This document shows positions 1 to 5,995 of a DNA stretch of 17,333 nucleotides, piece by piece (the stretch's first letter is position 1; the number at the start of each line of letters is the position of its first letter). The stretch comes from Candidatus Didemnitutus sp. (GTDB lineage: Bacteria > Verrucomicrobiota > Verrucomicrobiia > Opitutales > Opitutaceae). The DNA is taken from NCBI GenBank assembly GCA_030682505.1, contig JAUXOH010000269.1, positions 1 through 17,333 of the forward strand, in the 5' to 3' direction. The notes below the pieces were generated by a model. The model made no database searches, had not been told where the DNA came from, and was given only the letters and a program-made list of their open reading frames with translations. A program made the position numbers and the translations under genes.

Positions 1-1
1 T

Positions 2-424
2 ATGATTTCAGATGGCGTGCCGCTTGATCCTGCTCACTCATCAAACTTCCTCTCCCGGTTAGCACGTGAGGAAGATATCGCCGACCTAGCTAGATGCATA
101 GTCGAGGCTGAGCACGTCGCCAACTATCCACGGGTGGAGAAGCTGTGTCGGGTAATCACAGCAGAGACGGAAGCTGTTTTGGTCGATGAAAGCATTCGCG
201 ACCGCATCGAGTCCGGGGATCGAGTGAGTGCCCGCGATTGGCAGGCTACCAGCGTTCAACTCTGGACAAACAAGATTGCGCAATTCGGCCTGCAGCGTCT
301 GCGGGGTAACGAGGAGCTGTTCTTTTGGCCCCATCGCTATGACCCAGCATTCTTGGGAATTATGGCGGGGGTTGTCGAAGATATCGACAGATTCCTTACT
401 GAACCGACAGCGACCATATTTTGA
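2..424 (+). CDS. C-terminal part of a larger protein upstream of cas4, possibly a Cas3-like helicase (5' end outside window)
   Basis: The frame is open from the window edge to a TGA at 422-424, so the first ATG seen is probably internal. I could not identify the protein firmly. The pattern resembles the C-terminal tail of Cas3 helicases: a segment reading NYPRVEKLCRVI then a hydrophobic AVLVD strand, followed by SVQLW, ELFFW and RYDPAFLGIM, where Cas3 proteins have a similar 'FPxVxxxFRxI...VxV' stretch and a final Y-D-x-x-x-G-hydrophobic element. This is inference from pattern only. It ends 4 bp before the cas4 start, so it is very likely co-transcribed with cas4. It is not recognisable as Cas7, which is the usual gene before cas4 in type I-C. 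G+C is about 54% by hand count against about 66% in cas4, suggesting a different origin. An unrelated defence or hypothetical protein remains possible. Confidence 0.55.
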   Translation: MISDGVPLDPAHSSNFLSRLAREEDIADLARCIVEAEHVANYPRVEKLCRVITAETEAVLVDESIRDRIESGDRVSARDWQATSVQLWTNKIAQFGLQRLRGNEELFFWPHRYDPAFLGIMAGVVEDIDRFLTEPTATIF

Positions 425-428
425 AGCG

Positions 429-1127
429 ATGGCCGATTTCTTAATACAACGGCCGTTCGCCGCCCCCGAGACGATTCCCCTCTCGGCGCTCAACCACCAT
501 CTCTACTGCGAGCGGCGCGCCTACCTCATCCACGTCGAGCGCGTGTTCGTGGACAACGAACACACGCTCCTCGGCGACCTCGCCCACGAGGCCGTGGACA
601 CCCCCGGCTACGAACACCGCGCCGGCTGGGAAATCCTCCGCGCGCTGCCGCTCTATTCCGATACCCTTGGGCTCACCGGCAAGGCTGACCTGGTCGAAAT
701 CCGCCGAGGCACCCCCGGCGCATCGCAGATCGCAAATTTGAAATCTCAAATCCACGACCGGCCGCCGGTTGTGGAGGCGCGCCCGGTGGAATACAAGAAA
801 GGCCCCGCCCGCCGCTGGTCCAACGATCAGGTCCAACTCTGCGCGCAGGCGCTCTGCCTGGAAGAAATGTTCGGCCTGCGCATCCCCGCCGGCCTCATCT
901 ACCACGTCGCCTCCGCCAAACGCGACGAGGTTGCCTTCGATGAGCCTTTGCGCGCCCTCACGCTCGCCACCCTCGATGCCCTGCGTGCCTCCCTCGCGCG
1001 GGCCGCCGCGCCGCTCGCCGTGCTCAAGCCTCAGTGCGACGGCTGCTCCTTGCGCGGCATCTGTCTCCCGGAAGCCGCCATCGCGCCGTCGCGCCGCACC
1101 ACCTTGTTTGAGCCCCGGGAGTATTGA
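429..1127 (+). CDS. cas4: CRISPR-associated exonuclease Cas4, type I-C-like, with an in-frame repeat insertion
   Basis: Cas4 trims and orients prespacers with Cas1-Cas2 during spacer acquisition. The 232-aa product shows the full Fe-S set: C27 (in YCERRAYL) and a C-terminal cluster C203, C206, C212. The RecB-type nuclease core is also present: H53, D87 (in GKADLVE), E121 and K123 (in RPVEYKKG) and the Q134-VQ motif. The start at 429 is chosen because the family N-terminus begins there (IPLSALNHHLYC) and it lies 4 bp after the previous stop; the frame is open further upstream but overlaps that gene. Residues about 100-108 (QIANLKSQI) are encoded by a palindromic repeat that recurs outside the gene, placed between the D and E-x-K catalytic motifs. 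All catalytic residues remain, so the enzyme may still work. The stop codon abuts a second repeat copy that opens the inserted cassette separating it from cas1. Confidence 0.93.
   Translation: MADFLIQRPFAAPETIPLSALNHHLYCERRAYLIHVERVFVDNEHTLLGDLAHEAVDTPGYEHRAGWEILRALPLYSDTLGLTGKADLVEIRRGTPGASQIANLKSQIHDRPPVVEARPVEYKKGPARRWSNDQVQLCAQALCLEEMFGLRIPAGLIYHVASAKRDEVAFDEPLRALTLATLDALRASLARAAAPLAVLKPQCDGCSLRGICLPEAAIAPSRRTTLFEPREY
728..752 (+). repeat. A/T-rich palindromic repeat, copy 1, inside cas4
   Basis: This 25-bp A/T-rich patch lies within a gene of about 66% G+C. It contains CAAATTTG and GAAATCTCAAATC, the second of which is identical to 13 bp in copy 3. It is read in frame as IANLKSQI. All four copies in this window share AAATCTCA in the same orientation. 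Confidence 0.8.
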
Positions 1128-1158
1128 TCTCAAATTTCAAATCTCAGATCTGAAATTC
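1126..1158 (+). repeat. A/T-rich palindromic repeat, copy 2, between cas4 and the four-helix-bundle gene
   Basis: It begins on the last bases of the cas4 stop codon and ends 14 bp before the ATG of the four-helix-bundle gene. It contains the shared AAATCTCA at 1139-1146 and self-complementary runs such as CAGATCTG and TTTCAAATCTCAGATCTGAAA. It marks the left edge of the putative inserted cassette. Confidence 0.8.
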
Positions 1159-1172
1159 CTATCCCCAGCCCC

Positions 1173-1709
1173 ATGCCCACCTATCAAAGGTTCGAAGAGT
1201 TGCCCGTCTGGCAGGAATCCATCGTCCTCGCCGAACGCTGCGAGGATTTTATCGAGGAGGCCAAGGACCGCATTACCTGGTCGAAACGCGATCAGCTCGA
1301 CCGCGCCTCGCTCTCCGTCTCCAACAACATCGCGGAGGGGTTCGAGCGCGGCACGACCAACGAGTTGCTGGCCTTCCTCTATATCGCCCGCGGCTCCGCC
1401 GGCGAGGTGCGCTCCATGCTCTGTTTTTTTGAGGGCCGACCGAAGCTCTCGAATTTCAAATCTGAAATCTCAAATCTTAAATCACTTGCCGAGAGCTGTT
1501 CCCGGCAACTGGGCGCGTGGGCGCAATCTCTGCAAAACTCCGACATCGCCGGACCTCGTCATCTCAACGACCAGACCCGCGCCAACTACACCAAGCGCAA
1601 AGGTCGCGAGTCCGGCGCTGCCGCCTTCCAGCAACTCCTCGCCCAGCACCTCCCGCCCGACCATCCCGCCCGCCCCCGGCCGGGGCCGGAGGGCGAATCT
1701 CAAATTTGA
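1173..1709 (+). CDS. Four-helix-bundle protein, S23/23S rRNA intervening-sequence protein family
   Basis: The 178-aa product begins with the family signature: FEELPVWQES near residues 6-15, then RASLSVSNNIAEGFERGT and ELLAFLYIARGSAGEV through about residue 85. These are helices of the S23/IVP fold (PF05635), also related to the Avd accessory protein of diversity-generating retroelements. No molecular function is established for most members. The family is usually about 115-130 aa. Here the chain is longer because a repeat copy encodes roughly NFKSEISNLKS in the middle, followed by a conserved-looking tail (SRQLGAWAQSLQNSDIAGPRHL) and a Pro/Gly/Arg-rich end whose stop codon lies in the next repeat. 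No reverse transcriptase or rRNA gene is nearby. It lies in the same direction as cas4 and cas1, so it should not block cas1 transcription, but a role in CRISPR adaptation is not shown by the sequence. Confidence 0.85.
   Translation: MPTYQRFEELPVWQESIVLAERCEDFIEEAKDRITWSKRDQLDRASLSVSNNIAEGFERGTTNELLAFLYIARGSAGEVRSMLCFFEGRPKLSNFKSEISNLKSLAESCSRQLGAWAQSLQNSDIAGPRHLNDQTRANYTKRKGRESGAAAFQQLLAQHLPPDHPARPRPGPEGESQI
1451..1483 (+). repeat. A/T-rich palindromic repeat, copy 3, inside the four-helix-bundle gene
   Basis: The block starts GAATTTCAAATCTG and carries GAAATCTCAAATC, identical over 13 bp to copy 1 in cas4. It is translated in the same frame as copy 1, giving FKSEISNLKS, so the repeat acts as a short coding linker in both proteins. 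Confidence 0.8.
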
Positions 1710-1727
1710 AATCTCATATTTCAAATC
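1696..1727 (+). repeat. A/T-rich palindromic repeat, copy 4, supplying the stop of the four-helix-bundle gene
   Basis: The block carries TCTCAAATTTGAAATCTCA and the complementary-looking ATTTCAAATC. The TGA at 1707-1709 within TTTGAAAT ends the four-helix-bundle frame. The repeat finishes 12 bp before the cas1 ATG and therefore also replaces the native upstream context of cas1. Confidence 0.8.
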
Positions 1728-1739
1728 GTGCGAAGCACC

Positions 1740-2777
1740 ATGGCCCAGACTCTCCAAAACACCCTCTATCTGCTCACCCCCGGTCTGTCCCTCCGCCGCG
1801 ACGGCCTCGCCCTCCGCGTCGAACAGGAGAAACAGCTCAAACTCTCCCTCCCGGTGCATAACCTCGAATCGGTCTTTGTCTTCGGAGCCGACATCTATGT
1901 CTCTCCGTCCGCGATGCGCCTGTGCTGGGAACACGGCGCGAGCGTCTGCTTTTTCACCGAGTGGGGCCGCCTGGAGGCCCGCGTCGAAGGCGTGCCCCAA
2001 GGTTCCATGTTGCTCCGTCGGGCTCAGCACGCCGCCGCGGCCTCGCCCGCCCGCTCAGCCGCGCTCGCCCGCGCCTTCGTCGCCGGCAAGCTCCACAATG
2101 TCCGCTGGCTCCTCTCCCGCAGCGCTCGCGATGCCGCCGACGACGAAGACCGCGAGTCTCTCCGCACGGTCGCCGACGCCCACGCCCACTTGTTGCGCGA
2201 ACTGGGCCGCACACCCGACGACCTCGACATCATCCGCGGCATGGAAGGCCGCGCCGCCGCCCTGCATTTCGAGGTGTTCCACCGGCACCTCCGCCCGGCC
2301 CTGCGCGCCGCTTTCCCATTCGACGGACGCAGCCGCCGCCCGCCGCGTGATGCCCTGAACTGCCTCCTCTCGTTTCTCTATGCCCTGCTTCGCCACGACT
2401 GCGTCTCCGCCCTGACCGCGGCCGGGCTCGATCCATTCGCCGGCTATCTGCATGCCGACCGCTCCGGCCGTGAGTCCCTTGCCCTCGATCTCATGGAGGA
2501 ATTCCGCCCTTGGGTGGAACGCCTGGCGCTCACTCTTGTTAACCGGGGCGAACTGAAAGTCGCCCAGTTTGCCCTGCGTGAGGGCGGCGCCGTCGAGCTG
2601 ACCGAGGCCGCCCGCAAGACGCTCGTGGCCGCATACCAGCAGCGGAAGGCCGAGGAAGTCACCCATCCGCTCTTTCAGGAAAAGGTGCGACACGGCCAAC
2701 TGGTGTTCATCCAGGCCCGGCTCCTCGCCCGCGCCCTGCGGAACGACGCGGAATACACGCCCCATCTGTTTGCCTGA
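1740..2777 (+). CDS. cas1: CRISPR-associated endonuclease/integrase Cas1, type I-C-like
   Basis: Cas1 is the integrase that, with Cas2, inserts new spacers at the leader end of the array. The 345-aa product has the usual length and all metal-binding residues: E169 in IIRGMEGRAAALHF, H238 in AGYLHADRSG, and E253/E254 in ALDLMEEFRP. The N-terminal beta-rich domain starts with NTLYLLTPGLSLRRDG, a beginning typical of type I-C Cas1 proteins. The ATG at 1740 fits that N-terminus; a GTG four codons earlier is in frame but falls at the end of the repeat. No clear Shine-Dalgarno sequence precedes the ATG, since the inserted cassette ends 12 bp upstream. Cas2 follows after 6 bp, indicating translational coupling. 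Confidence 0.96.
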   Translation: MAQTLQNTLYLLTPGLSLRRDGLALRVEQEKQLKLSLPVHNLESVFVFGADIYVSPSAMRLCWEHGASVCFFTEWGRLEARVEGVPQGSMLLRRAQHAAAASPARSAALARAFVAGKLHNVRWLLSRSARDAADDEDRESLRTVADAHAHLLRELGRTPDDLDIIRGMEGRAAALHFEVFHRHLRPALRAAFPFDGRSRRPPRDALNCLLSFLYALLRHDCVSALTAAGLDPFAGYLHADRSGRESLALDLMEEFRPWVERLALTLVNRGELKVAQFALREGGAVELTEAARKTLVAAYQQRKAEEVTHPLFQEKVRHGQLVFIQARLLARALRNDAEYTPHLFA

Positions 2778-2783
2778 TCCGCC

Positions 2784-3080
2784 ATGTTTCTCGTCGTCAC
2801 CTATGATGTCTGCACGCGCGAAGAACGCGCCGGTGCCCGCCGCCTTCGCCGGGTGGCCAAGGCCTGCACCTCCTACGGCGTGCGCGTCCAGAAGTCGGTT
2901 TTCGAGATGCAACTCGGCCAAAAGGAGTGGGTGGAGCTGCGCGCCCGGTTGCTGAAAGAGATCGACAGTTCCCAGGATTCCCTGCGGATATATTTCCTCG
3001 ATCAGACCGCACCCAAGAAGATCGAGCATCACGGCGTCGAGGCGCCGGTGAACGTGGTCGATGACCCACTGATGATCTGA
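2784..3080 (+). CDS. cas2: CRISPR-associated protein Cas2, type I-C-like
   Basis: Cas2 forms the dimeric scaffold of the Cas1-Cas2 integration complex. The 98-aa product is of usual length and starts with the beta strand MFLVVTYDV, carrying the conserved aspartate D8. It continues with the ferredoxin-like fold and the SYGVRVQKSVFEM segment that is strongly conserved in the family. The C-terminal tail (KKIEHHGVEAPVN) resembles type I-C Cas2 tails. It begins 6 bp after cas1 and is followed within 200 bp by the leader and array, the standard order for type I-C. Confidence 0.95.
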   Translation: MFLVVTYDVCTREERAGARRLRRVAKACTSYGVRVQKSVFEMQLGQKEWVELRARLLKEIDSSQDSLRIYFLDQTAPKKIEHHGVEAPVNVVDDPLMI

Positions 3081-3270
3081 GCCGGCTGCGGTCGTGCGAA
3101 GCTCACGCCTCGGCGGCGCACGCCCAGACTCGCAACCGGCGGAAACTCCTGATGAGGATGTAGCAGCGAACACCTTGGCGGCGGTTTTCCTTTTGCGGCA
3201 TGCCGTTCTTTGACAGTTTCGCAAAACCAGCCCAGAAGTCTTTCGCGTTCAAGGCTCAACCAAGAACGCA
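3081..3270 (+). promoter_or_regulatory. CRISPR leader region
   Basis: This 190-bp non-coding stretch joins cas2 to the first repeat and by position is the leader, where transcription starts and new spacers enter. A TTGACA at 3210-3215 could be a -35 element, but I see no convincing -10 at the right distance. The repeat-proximal end is less G+C-rich than the flanking genes. Confidence 0.6.
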
Positions 3271-3379
3271 GTCGCCCCGCTCTTCGGAGCGGGGCGCGGA
3301 TTGAAACCGAGCGCCGAGGCTGGGGCTCGCGCGTCATCACATGTCGCCCCGCTCTTCGGAGCGGGGCGCGGATTGAAAC
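3271..3379 (+). CRISPR. Minimal CRISPR array: two 37-bp repeats, one 35-bp spacer (type I-C-like repeat)
   Basis: Identical 37-bp repeats lie at 3271-3307 and 3343-3379, with a 35-bp spacer at 3308-3342. The repeat starts GTCGCCCC and ends GGATTGAAAC, the hallmark of type I-C repeats. Its centre is a perfect 10-bp stem (CGCCCCGCTC with GAGCGGGGCG) closed by a TTCG loop, and 11 nt remain 3' of the stem (CGGATTGAAAC). Eleven nt matches the crRNA 5' handle left by Cas5d cleavage in type I-C. The bases just outside differ between copies, which fixes the 37-bp length. No third repeat follows. Confidence 0.93.
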
Positions 3380-3421
3380 GAGTCTTGACCGGGGAAAATG
3401 ACGCGGAAATAGGCGATGTGA

Positions 3422-3895
3422 TCACAAATCGCGCGTGTATGCCGCATCGCACCGACACGAGCGCCGCGCCGCGTCGTCGCGCACGAACCCGTTGCGCTCG
3501 TACAGCGCGATCGCGTCCTTCAGCACGGCGGCGGTTTCCAGCGTCATGCGCCGGAAGCCCAGTTCGCGCGCGCGAGCGAGTGCCCACTCCAACAGACGGT
3601 GCCCTTGGCCGCGTCCGCGCACCGTGGGGGAGAGATACATCTTGCGCAGCTCCACCGCGCCGTTGCCGGTCGGCGCCAGTCCGCAGGTACCCACGATTGC
3701 CCCCGTCGCATCGGTCAGAAGCGCGAAATCGCCGCCCGGCGCGAAGTAGTTGGCTTCAAAGTCCGCCAAGTCCGCATCGGTACCGTGGGCGTCGGGGGAA
3801 AGGCCGAATTCGAGCAACACCGCGGTGACCAACGCCAAGGACGCTTGACTGTCAGCCGCGGTCGCTCGCCGGAGTTGATAGCCAGACTCTTTCAC
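3422..3895 (-). CDS. GNAT family N-acetyltransferase
   Basis: This 157-aa protein transfers an acetyl group from acetyl-CoA to an amine; the substrate cannot be told. The acetyl-CoA-binding motif A is clear: LRKMYLSPTVRGRGQGHRLL, with R93-G94-x-G96-x-G98, followed by the long helix EWALARARELGF. A later YERNGF element is typical of the last strand and helix of the fold. The start is GTG, because no ATG is available before the conserved N-terminal strand and the neighbouring DUF2959 gene ends 6 bp upstream on the same strand, so the two are probably co-transcribed. It ends about 40 bp past the last CRISPR repeat, in convergent orientation to the array. Confidence 0.88.
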   Translation of the reverse strand: MKESGYQLRRATAADSQASLALVTAVLLEFGLSPDAHGTDADLADFEANYFAPGGDFALLTDATGAIVGTCGLAPTGNGAVELRKMYLSPTVRGRGQGHRLLEWALARARELGFRRMTLETAAVLKDAIALYERNGFVRDDAARRSCRCDAAYTRDL

Positions 3896-3901
3896 GGCGA
3901 C

Positions 3902-4543
3902 TTATTGCACCGCTTGCATTGTCGAGATGAAGGCGTCGGCTTCCTTGATCGCCTTTTCCATCTCGGCGATCAGCCGGCCGATGTCCTGCTGCAGGTCGCG
4001 CGACGTGTTGCCGAGCGCCGCCACCGCCTGCGCATTCAGGTTGTGCTTCAGGAACAACACTTGATCGCGAAAGCTGACGAGCACCGGCTCCATCCGGTCG
4101 GCGGCGGCGTGCATCACGCGCATCAGGTCGGCGTAGCGGCGCTTGGTGGCGTCGAGCTGACGCTCGCTCTGCGCGCGCAGCGCGGCGTTTGAATACTGCG
4201 ACAGCTCCAGGTTCCACTCCTCGAAGAGGGCGCGGGCGACGCTGTCGATCGCGCCGATCCGGTCGCGCACGTCCTTGGCGCGGGACTCGCTGCGCTTCAA
4301 TTCGTCGTTCAGCCGGTCGTAGGTGGCCTTGAGTTCGGTTGGCGGGACCTTTGCCACCGAGAGGAACTGTTCGAGGGCGCGGGCGAACTGCTGTTTCGCC
4401 TCCTGTTGCGCACCCCGGGCGGATTGCACGCGGTCAACGAGGATCTGCCGCTTCGGGATGCCGATCTTCTCCATCGCGCCGTAGTAAACGCTGCTGCAGC
4501 CGGTGAGCAGCAAGGCGAAGGAGAGCAGAAAAAGGGTGCGCAT
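3902..4543 (-). CDS. DUF2959 family lipoprotein
   Basis: The 213-aa product begins with a lipoprotein signal peptide and lipobox (LLLTGC, lipidated cysteine C16), so it is expected to be membrane-anchored outside the cytoplasm. The mature part is charged and helical throughout, with long heptad-like stretches (for example around QSERQLDATKRRYADLMRVMHAAADRMEPV), consistent with the coiled-coil DUF2959 family, whose function is unknown. The frame is open much further upstream on the minus strand, but that region overlaps the esterase gene; the ATG at 4543 is chosen because the signal peptide starts there. The GNAT gene follows after 6 bp. The esterase gene diverges from it across about 100 bp. 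Confidence 0.82.
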   Translation of the reverse strand: MRTLFLLSFALLLTGCSSVYYGAMEKIGIPKRQILVDRVQSARGAQQEAKQQFARALEQFLSVAKVPPTELKATYDRLNDELKRSESRAKDVRDRIGAIDSVARALFEEWNLELSQYSNAALRAQSERQLDATKRRYADLMRVMHAAADRMEPVLVSFRDQVLFLKHNLNAQAVAALGNTSRDLQQDIGRLIAEMEKAIKEADAFISTMQAVQ

Positions 4544-4645
4544 GCCCTGAGGTAACGGGAATCGGGAGCGGGCGCAAGCCGGGCACAAGAAAGGGCCGTG
4601 CTGATTCGGGGTGACGGGCGCGGGGTTTTCTGGGAACACGGTGTC

Positions 4646-5398
4646 ATGTCTCTGATCCGGTTCCTCGTCCTGTCGGCGCTGGTCTGGGGTGGAGGGTGGG
4701 TGTCCGCGGCGCCGCGGCTCCATCTGGCGGGCGATTCGACGCTGGCGACCAAGGAGCGGGACACGCCCAATCCCGAGTTCGGCTGGGGCGAGGCGCTCCC
4801 GCGCTTTTTCCGGGACCCGGCGGCCGTGGTGAACCGCGCCGTGAACGGGCGCAGCACGCGCTCCTTCCGCGATCTCGGGCACTGGGACAAGTTGTTGGAG
4901 GCCGTGCAGCCCGGCGACTGGGTGATCATCCAGTTCGGTCACAACGACGCCAAGCGCGACGACCCCACGCGCTTCACGGAACCAAGGGGCGACTACGCGG
5001 ACAATCTGCGTCGCTTCATTGCCGACGTTCGGGCCCGCGGGGCCCACCCGGTGCTCGCCACGCCCGTGGCCCGGCGCAAATGGGATGGGGCTGGCCGGCA
5101 CGTGCTCGACACACACGGGGACTACCTCGTCGTCACCCGCGAAGTTGCCGCTGAGACCGGCATGCCGCTGTTGGAATTGTTCGAGCTCACCCGGACGCTG
5201 GAAGAGGCGCACGGCGTCGAGGGTTCCAAGCGGCTGCACCTCTGGATCGGGCCCGACCGCTACGTCCGGAAGCCCGCCGGCTGGCAGGACGACACGCACT
5301 ACTCGGCCTACGGGGCGGACCGCGTCGCGTCGCTCGCCGTGCAGGAAATGATCCGCCTCCAGTTGCCGTTGACCGACTGGTTGGCCGGCGCGCCGTGA
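4646..5398 (+). CDS. Secreted SGNH hydrolase, rhamnogalacturonan acetylesterase-like (CE12)
   Basis: A signal peptide (cleavage likely after VSAA) precedes a 250-aa SGNH/GDSL esterase that probably removes acetyl groups from plant or algal polysaccharide such as pectin. The catalytic blocks are in order: S31 in LAGDSTLA, G68 in NRAVNGRST, N100 in FGHNDAKR, and D215-x-x-H218 in DDTHYSAYGA. The GDST and GHND wording and the DTHYS/DxTHF-like block are typical of rhamnogalacturonan acetylesterases. The ATG at 4646 is chosen because it begins the signal peptide; the frame extends 16 codons upstream without signal character. Its TGA and the TGA of the convergent haem protein gene abut as one TGATCA hexamer (5396-5401), leaving no room for a separate terminator. 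Confidence 0.88.
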   Translation: MSLIRFLVLSALVWGGGWVSAAPRLHLAGDSTLATKERDTPNPEFGWGEALPRFFRDPAAVVNRAVNGRSTRSFRDLGHWDKLLEAVQPGDWVIIQFGHNDAKRDDPTRFTEPRGDYADNLRRFIADVRARGAHPVLATPVARRKWDGAGRHVLDTHGDYLVVTREVAAETGMPLLELFELTRTLEEAHGVEGSKRLHLWIGPDRYVRKPAGWQDDTHYSAYGADRVASLAVQEMIRLQLPLTDWLAGAP

Positions 5399-5869
5399 TC
5401 AGGTGGCGGGCGGCAACGGGATCGTGGCGCGCAGGGCGTCCGCCCATTGGGCGATCGCCTCGATCTCGGCCTCGGTGAGCTTCGCTTCGTCGTGCATCCA
5501 CAGGTAGGAATCGAGCGGCATGTGTTTCTTGCGCACTTCCTCGGCGACTTCCTCGAGTTTGTGCGCCGCGCGCTTCGGCGTGTAGGTGGCGAATTCCGAG
5601 AAATTGAGATGTTTCTTCGCGTCCCGCACGTGCCAGTCGAGCCACCAACCCACGGGCTGGATGTTCGCGTAGAAGGGATACTTCGTCTGGTTGGAGTGGC
5701 AGTCGTAGCACGACCGCTGCAGGTGGCGGTTGATCTCGGCCGGGACGGCATGCTTGGTGCCGATGAAGTTCGGGCCCTCGACCACGCCGAGATTCCGGGC
5801 GGGACGGATAAACTGAATGGCGATGAGGACGACTCCGACCCCGAGGGCAATTTTGGCGCAAAGTTTCAT
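5399..5869 (-). CDS. Membrane-anchored haem-binding domain protein (CxxCH)
   Basis: The 156-aa product has an N-terminal hydrophobic anchor (about residues 4-21) followed by a Haem_bd-type domain (PF14376). The haem c attachment motif C54-Y-D-C57-H58 sits in a context (RSCYDCHSNQTKYPFYANIQPVGWW) characteristic of this family. A likely distal ligand is the methionine in KKHMPLDSYLWMH near residue 116. It probably acts in periplasmic electron transfer or redox sensing, but partners are not in the window. It diverges from the WYL-like gene across 126 bp and converges on the esterase with directly abutting stop codons. Confidence 0.87.
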   Translation of the reverse strand: MKLCAKIALGVGVVLIAIQFIRPARNLGVVEGPNFIGTKHAVPAEINRHLQRSCYDCHSNQTKYPFYANIQPVGWWLDWHVRDAKKHLNFSEFATYTPKRAAHKLEEVAEEVRKKHMPLDSYLWMHDEAKLTEAEIEAIAQWADALRATIPLPPAT

Positions 5870-5995
5870 GGGCGTGGGCGAACAGGTAATTGGCCGACCG
5901 GGAGAAGATCAATATTCGTTGGGCGGGAACGAAGGATTTTTTGCCCGAAACCGGACTTGTCGGAACCCCGGCCGGGGAATATTTCTTCCGGTGCA

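Larger units (their letters stand above)
1126..1727 (+). mobile_element. Putative repeat-bounded four-helix-bundle gene cassette inserted between cas4 and cas1
   Basis: A single gene is bracketed by members of one A/T-rich repeat family at 1126-1158 and 1696-1727, with a third member inside the gene at 1451-1483. The unit sits exactly between the cas4 stop and the cas1 start, where these genes are normally adjacent or a few bases apart. No transposase, terminal inverted repeat or target-site duplication was found, so mobility is inferred only from the insertion position, the repeated ends and the fourth copy nearby in cas4. Confidence 0.4.

Noticed and set aside
769..2358. 529-codon plus-strand frame through cas4, the cassette and cas1
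   Set aside because: It is a Ser/Pro/Arg-rich out-of-frame translation overlapping three recognised genes.
3380..3421. Second spacer after the last repeat
   Set aside because: No third repeat, even degenerate, follows before the acetyltransferase stop codon, so it cannot be called a spacer from this sequence.
5966..5977. Perfect 12-bp palindrome CCCCGGCCGGGG upstream of the WYL-like gene
   Set aside because: A 12-bp self-complementary word of G and C is expected several times by chance in 17 kb of 65% G+C DNA, and no second copy or conserved spacing supports an operator.
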